NCBI GenBank assembly: GCA_900555165.1
Contig: USKE01000042.1
Span: forward strand, 1 to 11,198
DNA from: an uncultured Porphyromonadaceae bacterium
GTDB taxonomy: Bacteria > Bacteroidota > Bacteroidia > Bacteroidales > Muribaculaceae
Length of the DNA: 11,198 bases
Direction of reading: 5' to 3'
The notes under the pieces were generated by a model. That model ran no database searches, was not told where the DNA came from, and saw only the letters and a list, made by a program, of their open reading frames with translations. Position 1 is the stretch's first letter, and the number at the start of each line of letters is the position of its first letter. The position numbers and the translations under genes are program-made. Of this stretch, positions 1-5,123 are shown one piece after another.

Positions 1-311
1 GCCGGGCGACGGTATCCGTCATCGTATGCGTCACCGTATTGAGGTGTGTGCCTGTCTTCGTAGCGGCCGGTTTCCCCGGGGTAAGATGCGCCGGGGTGTA
101 TCCGTTCCTCCTCGTACATGGGCAGAGGAGATGTACGGGAGCGGCGGCCACGATACGAGTCGGGGGTCGAGAACTCGTCGTCAGTCCAGTCCTCGTCGCG
201 CAGGCCGCGTGGTACCGGCCTCTGATAGCGCGCCGCCGGCTTGCGGTCGTCGAAATTAATCTGCGGCCGCTGACTGTTCTGCCTGTTGTTCGGGTCGGTT
301 CTTTGATTCAT
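1..311 (-). CDS. Hypothetical protein, N-terminal 103 residues (runs off left edge)
   Basis: Reading the minus strand from an ATG at 311-309 gives 103 uninterrupted codons to the window edge, so this is the 5' part of a longer gene. The visible protein begins MNQRTDPNNRQNSQ and is dominated by Arg, Asp, Glu, Gln, Pro, Tyr and Gly. It has no hydrophobic stretch, signal peptide or recognisable motif, which suggests an intrinsically disordered N-terminal region. The start is supported by a purine-rich stretch (AAGAGAAGGGAAA) just upstream and by a TAATTTTG -7 box 35 bases before the ATG. It is transcribed divergently from the ATPase/HNH pair. I do not recognise the family, and the rest of the protein would be needed to judge its function. 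Overlapping plus-strand frames here look like its shadows. Confidence 0.6.
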   Translation of the reverse strand, partial: MNQRTDPNNRQNSQRPQINFDDRKPAARYQRPVPRGLRDEDWTDDEFSTPDSYRGRRSRTSPLPMYEEERIHPGASYPGETGRYEDRHTPQYGDAYDDGYRRP

Positions 312-346
312 ATCCGTTTCCCTTCTCTTATGGCAAAAGGGATTGG

Positions 347-354
347 CAAAATTA
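347..354 (-). promoter_or_regulatory. Putative Bacteroidota -7 box (TAATTTTG) for the left-edge gene
   Basis: The minus strand reads TAATTTTG, a full match to the Bacteroidota sigma-ABfr -7 consensus TAnnTTTG. It lies 35 bases before the ATG at 311. No convincing TTG -33 element is seen at the usual 19-21 base spacing. The surrounding 12-mer GCAAAATTACGA (plus strand) recurs exactly at the promoter of the VWA gene. Confidence 0.5.
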
Positions 355-463
355 CGAAAAAAATCCGTTCCCTTCCCCTTTTCACATTAATAATGTGCCT
401 TTGTATGCCGCACGCTGGTTGTAACAGGCAGTGGGTATCCTGAAATGTAATTTGCAGATTGAA

Positions 464-471
464 AAAATTTG
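464..471 (+). promoter_or_regulatory. Weak candidate -7 box for the ATPase/HNH operon
   Basis: AAAATTTG matches TAnnTTTG at seven of eight positions and lies 27 bases before the ATPase ATG. No clear -33 element is seen at the expected distance. A second one-mismatch candidate, TGCCTTTG, lies at 396-403. The 187-bp divergent spacer (312-498) must hold the operon promoter, but which element is used cannot be decided by eye. Confidence 0.25.
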
Positions 472-498
472 TTTAACTTCGTGAATCAATAATCTGCT

Positions 499-1839
499 AT
501 GCGTATTTCAGAACTCACACTTCGGAACTTCAAGCTTTACGGGAGCGAGGAACTTGTTGTCAGGTTTGACCCGAAAAGCCATGCGTGCATACTTCTTGGA
601 AACAACGGATGTGGGAAGTCTACTCTTCTTAATGCTGTCACGTTGTCTCTGAGCTCATATTTAGGACAGTTCCCTGGCTCGTCTGAGAGTCCGTTGCCGG
701 ATGACGCCCTGCACATAAATGACGACGGGCGTCATGGCGATTATATGAAAATAGCGTGTCGTATCAGTGTCGGCGAAGACAGGGAAATTTCAGTCATACG
801 TTATCGAAAAGGCTCGACACCGCCCCCTTCTCCGTCTGAAGTCAAGGAGATAAAGGCATATGCCAACGAACTGAAAGACTCTGCCGGATCGGATGCAAAT
901 AGCACAAGGTTGCCCATAATAGCCTATTACGGAACTGAAAGAGGCCGAATACAGGCCCCCGAGCGTAAACGAAATTTCAAGAAGGTATTTGCCCGTTGGG
1001 ACGGCTACATAAATTCGCTTACGCCACAGACTGATTTTAAGTCGTTTTTCGCATGGTTTGACTTAAAAGAGGATGAGGAACGCCGTATACGAGACGAGCG
1101 TTGGGAACGCAATTTTACCCTGCCGGAACTGAATGCCGTAAGGCAGACACTGGAACGGTTTGTGGGTGAGGATTTTTCGTCACCCGGTATAAAGCTGCAT
1201 CCCTTGCGTTTTGTCATGCAACAGCGTGGCAGCAGGCGCGAGCTCCGCATAGAACAGCTCAGTGACGGTTATCGCATAATCATAGCGATGGTGGCTGACA
1301 TAGCGTCGCGCATGGCCGAGCTTAACCCGTCTGACAATACAGATGAAATACTTTCGACCCCCGGCATCATTATGATTGATGAGGTGGATCTGCATCTGCA
1401 TCCGTCATGGCAGCGGAAGATCGTGAGCCAGCTGGTCAGGACGTTTCCGAATGTGCAGTTCATAATCACATCGCACAGTCCGCTTGTGGCGCTGGACGCA
1501 CCGGACAAAGTAGAAGTCATTCATATTGACGGCCAGCGAGCCGACCGGAGTACCGATGACCTTGAGAATCTCGATGTGAATGATGTGCTGATGAGCAACT
1601 TGTTCAATCTTGTGTCGCCCAATACTTCAAAATGGGATTGCGACATCGAACGTCGTGACCAGTTGCTGGCCGCTCCTGAACTGACTTCAGACGAAAGAAG
1701 AGAGCTTGATAGGCTTGAGCGTAAATTGGCCGCGGTGCGTGTCGGCATGCCTAAGGAGATGAGCGAGCTTGCGTTACTGGTCCGAAAGATTTCAGATAGA
1801 TTAGGAATTTCCGAGTCAGAAAATGATAAAGATCAATAA
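499..1839 (+). CDS. ptuA: Septu-type PtuA-like AAA ATPase
   Basis: This 446-residue protein is a RecF/SMC/ABC-like AAA ATPase (AAA_15/AAA_21 style) and is the likely ATPase subunit of a Septu anti-phage complex. Visible motifs in order: an N-terminal RISELTLRNFKLY strand typical of RecF-like ATPases; Walker A GNNGCGKS at 34-41; an ABC-signature-like LSDGYR at 254-259; Walker B with D-loop GIIMIDEVDLHLHP at 289-302; and the H-switch ITSHSP at 323-328. All nucleotide-binding residues look intact. A charged, probably helical tail (about 380-446) follows the ATPase core. There is no TOPRIM domain, which argues against OLD/GajA. The stop overlaps the next gene by 17 bp, implying translational coupling. 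In characterised Septu systems PtuA assembles with the nuclease PtuB and gates its activity through ATP binding; that role is inferred here from motifs and neighbour. The symbol is assigned by architecture and not by a database match. Confidence 0.82.
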   Translation: MRISELTLRNFKLYGSEELVVRFDPKSHACILLGNNGCGKSTLLNAVTLSLSSYLGQFPGSSESPLPDDALHINDDGRHGDYMKIACRISVGEDREISVIRYRKGSTPPPSPSEVKEIKAYANELKDSAGSDANSTRLPIIAYYGTERGRIQAPERKRNFKKVFARWDGYINSLTPQTDFKSFFAWFDLKEDEERRIRDERWERNFTLPELNAVRQTLERFVGEDFSSPGIKLHPLRFVMQQRGSRRELRIEQLSDGYRIIIAMVADIASRMAELNPSDNTDEILSTPGIIMIDEVDLHLHPSWQRKIVSQLVRTFPNVQFIITSHSPLVALDAPDKVEVIHIDGQRADRSTDDLENLDVNDVLMSNLFNLVSPNTSKWDCDIERRDQLLAAPELTSDERRELDRLERKLAAVRVGMPKEMSELALLVRKISDRLGISESENDKDQ

Positions 1840-2545
1840 ATCCCGTCCCGCCCCGGTCGAGCTTACAAGTCAGGCTGCTCCGGCAAATGAGAATGAGGTG
1901 GACCGCTGTATCTATAATTATCCGGCGGTGAAAGGACGTCTGATGCGTGACCAGCGCAAAAAGTGCTGTTATTGCGAGACCTATCTCAGTAAATATGCCG
2001 ATATCGAGCACTACCGTCCTAAAAAAGCATTTGTCGATCGCCATGGAAACATGCACAGGCCCGGATATTATTGGCTGACACTTGACTGGGACAATCTCTT
2101 GCTGAGCTGCAAAACATGCAACAGTTCCCATAAGAAGAATCATTTCGGCCTTGTCAATGAAAATTCGAGAGATATCGCAGGTAAAAGCATTGTAGATGAG
2201 TTGCCACTGCTGATAAATCCGTTGACGGAGGATCCGGGGCGGCATATAAAGTTCCGTCGACATTGCGCAGTCGAGTCGGCATGTGAAGGCTGTGCCGAGC
2301 GTGGACGTTACACAATAAGAATCCTTCAGCTGAACCGCCGGTCGTTACGTTGGAGGCGATTGGAGGTCTGGAATAAATATCAGGTGGTCTGTGATACTTT
2401 GAGAATGGCTGAAATAATCTTACACAGGAACCCGGCCGACCCTGAGGCTCTGGCTATAAAAAGGAATTGCAATGCTCAGATCAGTAGGTATAAGTCAGAG
2501 TCAGCACAATATTCTGGCATGATAAATCATCAGGTCACGTGGTAG
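1823..2545 (+). CDS. ptuB: Septu-type PtuB-like HNH endonuclease (TIGR02646-like)
   Basis: This 240-residue protein carries an HNH nuclease fold built on two zinc-binding Cys pairs. C48-C-Y-C51 is followed by the catalytic region IEHYRPK (H63). Then come WDNLLLSC (N91), the second pair C96-K-T-C99, and NSSHKK with N100 and H103. The later LLINPLTEDP segment (129-138) is typical of the TIGR02646/PtuB family found in Septu and in retron-Septu systems. A further Cys pair, C154-E-G-C157, has an unknown role. The start ATG lies inside the last codons of the ATPase gene (17-bp overlap), so the two are co-translated. The predicted role is cutting invading or cellular nucleic acid once activated by the ATPase partner. 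Nuclease identity is well supported by motifs; the defence role follows from the pairing and was not tested. Confidence 0.82.
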   Translation: MIKINKSRPAPVELTSQAAPANENEVDRCIYNYPAVKGRLMRDQRKKCCYCETYLSKYADIEHYRPKKAFVDRHGNMHRPGYYWLTLDWDNLLLSCKTCNSSHKKNHFGLVNENSRDIAGKSIVDELPLLINPLTEDPGRHIKFRRHCAVESACEGCAERGRYTIRILQLNRRSLRWRRLEVWNKYQVVCDTLRMAEIILHRNPADPEALAIKRNCNAQISRYKSESAQYSGMINHQVTW

Positions 2546-2598
2546 CAATCTTGGAGGCAGTTGGACTTAGATGTTTTAAGTTTCCGGCAACCATTTTG

Positions 2599-3747
2599 TC
2601 AGCAGATAAGTGCGGCAGGAAGGTGGATCAGGTTTGCCGGGAGGTTGATGCGGAAGGGGGTGCCCCGTGAGCCGGAAATCATGTAACGTGGAGCCGTGAC
2701 TGGATCCACAATCTGGCGGCGCACGGCGCGGCGTATCAGCGACAGTTTCTGGCGCAGTGAGTCACTGCCGGGCCAGACAAGCTCATCGATAGACTGCCGC
2801 GCGGCATCATCATCGCGTGCCGGCATGACCAGGCTGTAAATCTGTTCGATTTCATGGCGGTGGTCGCCAAAATCCTTGAGGTTGATTCCCTCGGGGTGCA
2901 TCAGGAAAAGGATGTAGACTGTGCGTGCCAGCGGAGTGAGCCTGAGTTCCATTTCGTTGTAGTCGGGTAGTATGACACGCATGTCGCCGTTTACCACAAC
3001 TGACGAGAGAGCCTCGGGCCTGATGATGATCTTGCCGCGTATATGTTCGTTAAGCTCGGCCATCGGAGGCATTTCGTGGTGACGCGCTACATATGCCATC
3101 ACAAGCTGTGCGATATTGTCCATCAGCTGCTTGCGGTCGGCCTCAAGCGAGAGATCCGATTCCTCGCAGGTGGTCTCTTCCAGCCAGACCGGTGCCGACG
3201 GCTGTATGGCGTTTACCGAGGGTGCGGGAGACACCGGGGCGCGCCGCGTTGATTCTGGCCTGCTGCGTTCTTGGCGGATGTCGAAGTCATGGCTAAAGTC
3301 ATCGTCCGCGTTGCATAGTGACTTTGATTCATTATTGATGAAACCTGGATACCTGTAATGAAATATCGTCGAATGATTGTCCGGGCTGACGAATGTCGTG
3401 AACCGTGGAGCATTCTCCTGCTCGATGTCACTGAGGCATCTGAGCATGAATTCTCCTGCTTCCAGCCTGTGGGCGAGGGCGTCGGCACCGTTTACAACGG
3501 CGTATGCGCCGCCAGCCGGTTCGAACAGAAGGGGACGCCGCATGACCACCGTCCCGTATAGTTCGGGTACATCCGCCGGAATCCGCCTTATGGCCAGTCG
3601 CAGACCCAGTTCAGCCGAGAGCCTGAAAGCGTTATGCTCGTAGTGTGCCCATCGGTCGACGGGCATAATCACGCCGAATTCGCCCAGCCGCAATGTCATG
3701 AGCTGTTCGCCGATATGCTTATCAATAAGACGTTCTATCAGTTTCAT
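2599..3747 (-). CDS. Protein of unknown function, possible winged-helix-like C-terminus
   Basis: The encoded protein has 382 residues, no signal peptide and no membrane segment, so it is probably cytoplasmic. Three regions can be seen. An N-terminal globular region (about 1-115) has no recognised motif. A polar linker rich in Ser, Pro, Arg and Glu spans about 140-210. A C-terminal region (about 255-375) runs from LTPLARTVYILFLMHPEGI through a conserved-looking helical stretch (LRQKLSLIRRAVRR) to YMISGSRGTPFRINLP. The last part resembles a helix-rich winged-helix-like module with a terminal beta hairpin, of a kind I associate with unnamed Bacteroidales proteins. DNA binding is only a guess. 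The gene converges on ptuB with a 53-bp gap and lies 177 bp downstream of the VWA gene on the same strand. The ATG at 3747-3745 is the first plausible start. Confidence 0.72.
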   Translation of the reverse strand: MKLIERLIDKHIGEQLMTLRLGEFGVIMPVDRWAHYEHNAFRLSAELGLRLAIRRIPADVPELYGTVVMRRPLLFEPAGGAYAVVNGADALAHRLEAGEFMLRCLSDIEQENAPRFTTFVSPDNHSTIFHYRYPGFINNESKSLCNADDDFSHDFDIRQERSRPESTRRAPVSPAPSVNAIQPSAPVWLEETTCEESDLSLEADRKQLMDNIAQLVMAYVARHHEMPPMAELNEHIRGKIIIRPEALSSVVVNGDMRVILPDYNEMELRLTPLARTVYILFLMHPEGINLKDFGDHRHEIEQIYSLVMPARDDDAARQSIDELVWPGSDSLRQKLSLIRRAVRRQIVDPVTAPRYMISGSRGTPFRINLPANLIHLPAALIC

Positions 3748-3796
3748 ATCCCGAAGTTAATAAAAATTCTACAGATTGACTAAATTTCATGGTCGT

Positions 3797-3841
3797 GAAA
3801 CGCACCCCAAAAGTTTTTGTCTGACTTACGGGGCGCGGTTC
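3797..3841. repeat. Imperfect 18-bp inverted repeat between the VWA and unknown genes
   Basis: The arms are GAAACGCACCCCAAAAGT (3797-3814) and its near complement at 3824-3841. They match at 14 of 18 positions around a 9-base loop. The CACCCCAAAAG core resembles terminal repeats I associate with Bacteroidota IS3-like elements, so a remnant of a mobile element is possible. It could also simply be an RNA hairpin. No T-run follows it on either strand, so it is not a clear intrinsic terminator. Confidence 0.4.
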
Positions 3842-3924
3842 AATCGACCTCTGAATTGAACGGTCACTTATGGCAGAGCGTGGTGACTGGCATCTGTCTG
3901 CTGCAATGGATTCATGGGGTTAGC

Positions 3925-4605
3925 TCATTTTCTGTTGAGAGGCGTCGGTTCAGAGTCCGGTGTTGCGGGTGCGGGTATATCGGCGAAGTAGTCGTCGTTC
4001 ACTTTTGCCATGCAGTTGCATGCTTGCACCGCTTTGCTCCATCGCATTCTGGCGTAGCTCTCTTTCGAGAACATTTCGGCTGTGCCTTTGGCATCGGCAT
4101 CGAAAGACAAGGTGTTGCTGATCGACAGATTCACTTTCACAGCTTCGAGATCCTGGTTGGCTCCGATGTAGGCAATCAGCCATCCGTCGGCTTTCAGCGA
4201 TTCTATAAGTTTCTTTATTGCAGGAAGATTCCATTCGTGTGAGGCGTTTTCGTATCCGTCGGTTATGATGGTTACAGATACGGCGACATCATCGCGACCT
4301 TCAGTCTCATTGCGTAATCGTGTGCATGTGGTGCCGATGGCATCATACAGCGGGGTCATGCAGCAGGGGCGGTAATCGCGCAAGGTGAGAGTCCTGGCGT
4401 CATCGGCCAGTACATTGTGGTACAGGTCTTTGCATCCGCATCCGCAGAAAGATGTCACGGTTACGAACTGTTTCATGCCCGTTTCTTTCTGGGCTTTTCT
4501 GATGGTGGCGATAGTCTCGTTGACACCGGCCACTGCCTGAGGGGCGATTGTCTGCATGGAGCCGCTCTTGTCGAGCACGATGAGGTTGTAGGTTTCCTTG
4601 ATCAT
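3925..4605 (-). CDS. VWA-domain protein with intact MIDAS
   Basis: Almost the whole 226-residue protein is a von Willebrand factor A domain. The metal-ion-dependent adhesion site is complete: DKSGS (D12, S14, S16), T84 in TPLYDAIG, and D116 in ITDGYEN. Such domains bind Mg2+/Mn2+ and mediate protein-protein contacts. No signal peptide or transmembrane helix is seen, so it is probably cytoplasmic, unlike surface VWA adhesins. It fits a small stand-alone bacterial VWA family that shares the NLIVLDKSGSM, TPLYDA and TDGYENAS motifs. Two Cys-rich patches, CGCGC at 54-58 and CC at 81-82, could bind metal. The short C-terminal tail is rich in Pro and Ala. It is preceded by a TAATTTTG box and is co-directional with the 382-residue gene. 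No tellurite-resistance genes or MoxR partner are present, so its client is unknown. Confidence 0.85.
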   Translation of the reverse strand: MIKETYNLIVLDKSGSMQTIAPQAVAGVNETIATIRKAQKETGMKQFVTVTSFCGCGCKDLYHNVLADDARTLTLRDYRPCCMTPLYDAIGTTCTRLRNETEGRDDVAVSVTIITDGYENASHEWNLPAIKKLIESLKADGWLIAYIGANQDLEAVKVNLSISNTLSFDADAKGTAEMFSKESYARMRWSKAVQACNCMAKVNDDYFADIPAPATPDSEPTPLNRK

Positions 4606-4642
4606 AGTCTTGATGTTTTAAGTGTCGTTTTTGTTTGTGATG

Positions 4643-4650
4643 CAAAATTA
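4643..4650 (-). promoter_or_regulatory. Putative -7 box (TAATTTTG) for the VWA gene
   Basis: The minus strand reads TAATTTTG, matching TAnnTTTG, 37 bases before the VWA ATG. The 12-mer GCAAAATTACGA (plus strand, 4642-4653) is identical to that at the left-edge gene's promoter. There is no obvious TTG at the usual -33 distance. A perfect palindrome begins 25 bases further upstream. Confidence 0.5.
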
Positions 4651-4675
4651 CGACCGATTTTGCCCGAGGTGCGTT

Positions 4676-4693
4676 TTCTGCAACGTTGCAGAA
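4676..4693. promoter_or_regulatory. 18-bp perfect palindrome, candidate operator
   Basis: TTCTGCAACGTTGCAGAA is a perfect 18-bp palindrome without a spacer. It sits 25-43 bases upstream of the VWA -7 box, overlapping or adjoining where a -33 element would be. A perfect, loopless palindrome in this position fits a dimeric regulator's site better than an RNA hairpin. No regulator is identified. Confidence 0.45.
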
Positions 4694-4950
4694 TTACAAT
4701 GATGCATGTACATGAATGTGACCTACCCCTATTCCGGCATAAACAATCATTGGAGTCCGAGAAAAATCAATTCCAGGACGCTGAAATTAATAATTCACGG
4801 GTGACGAGGGCCAGGGATGGAATGCAAGTGCATAATTACTGCATATAATGAATTTTGACATAAATTAGGTAAAAACGGACGATGTATTTAAAATGATAAA
4901 ATCAGCAGAATGTGATATTGAAATATGGCAATTTTTATTGAAAAAATATA

Positions 4951-4958
4951 TATCTTTG
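4951..4958 (+). promoter_or_regulatory. Putative -7 box (TATCTTTG) for the protease-LRR operon
   Basis: TATCTTTG is an exact match to the Bacteroidota TAnnTTTG consensus, set in a very AT-rich tract. It lies 165 bases before the protease ATG, which predicts an untranslated leader of about 155-160 nt. A TTG occurs at 4938-4940, but that spacing is too short for a standard -33 element. Confidence 0.6.
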
Positions 4959-4986
4959 CACGCTAATATGTCTGCATAAAGCCCAT

Positions 4987-5015
4987 GACGGCAACTGGTA
5001 GTCAGGTTGTTTGTC
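4987..5015 (+). promoter_or_regulatory. Possible leader hairpin upstream of the protease
   Basis: CAACTG (4992-4997) can pair with CAG-G-TTG (5003-5009, one bulged G) around the loop GTAGT. GAC/GTC (4987-4989 and 5013-5015) can extend the stem. It lies within the predicted 5' leader. No known riboswitch class is recognised and no T-run follows, so its function is open. Confidence 0.25.
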
Positions 5016-5090
5016 GCCGGCAGTAAAATTCACAGCAACAAACATTCTCAGACCGCTTACAAAAATCATATCACATAATCTCACGGTAAG

Positions 5091-5118
5091 ATCATAAATC
5101 AATCATAAATCAATCATA
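5091..5118 (+). repeat. 11-bp tandem repeat (2.5 copies) just before the protease start
   Basis: The unit ATCATAAATCA occurs exactly twice in a row (5091-5101 and 5102-5112), followed by a partial third copy ATCATA (5113-5118). It ends five bases before the ATG and so occupies the ribosome-binding region. Copy-number change by slippage could alter translation initiation of the operon. Confidence 0.7.
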
Positions 5119-5123
5119 GGCTA

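Larger units (their letters stand above)
4606..5123. other. 518-bp divergent intergenic regulatory region
   Basis: This stretch separates the divergent VWA and protease genes and contains no convincing coding region. It holds, left to right: the VWA -7 box, an 18-bp perfect palindrome, a short CATGTACATG palindrome (4705-4714), an AT-rich tract (about 4840-4950), the protease -7 box, a leader hairpin, and an 11-bp tandem repeat abutting the protease start. The open frame at 4417-4848 on the plus strand is mostly antisense to the VWA gene and is not believed to be real. Confidence 0.7.

Noticed and set aside
26..443. Two overlapping plus-strand frames at the left edge
   Set aside because: They are antisense to a better-supported minus-strand gene with a promoter box. 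Their composition (Arg/Ser/Pro-rich, no motifs) is typical of shadow frames.
312..498. Retron (msr/msd plus reverse transcriptase) upstream of the ATPase/HNH pair
   Set aside because: Only 187 bp separate the divergent genes, no reverse transcriptase is present in the window, and no typical msr/msd stem structure was seen.
499..1839. Gabija GajA or OLD-family nuclease
   Set aside because: After the H-switch there are only about 120 residues and no TOPRIM acidic motif. The HNH partner fits Septu instead of the GajB helicase.
3817..4242. Plus-strand frame antisense to the VWA gene
   Set aside because: The VWA protein has clear MIDAS motifs on the other strand, and this frame is its complement plus intergenic sequence.
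3925..4605. Tellurite-resistance TerY-type protein
   Set aside because: The VWA fold is shared, but no Ter or kinase/phosphatase neighbours are present, so a Ter assignment is not supported.
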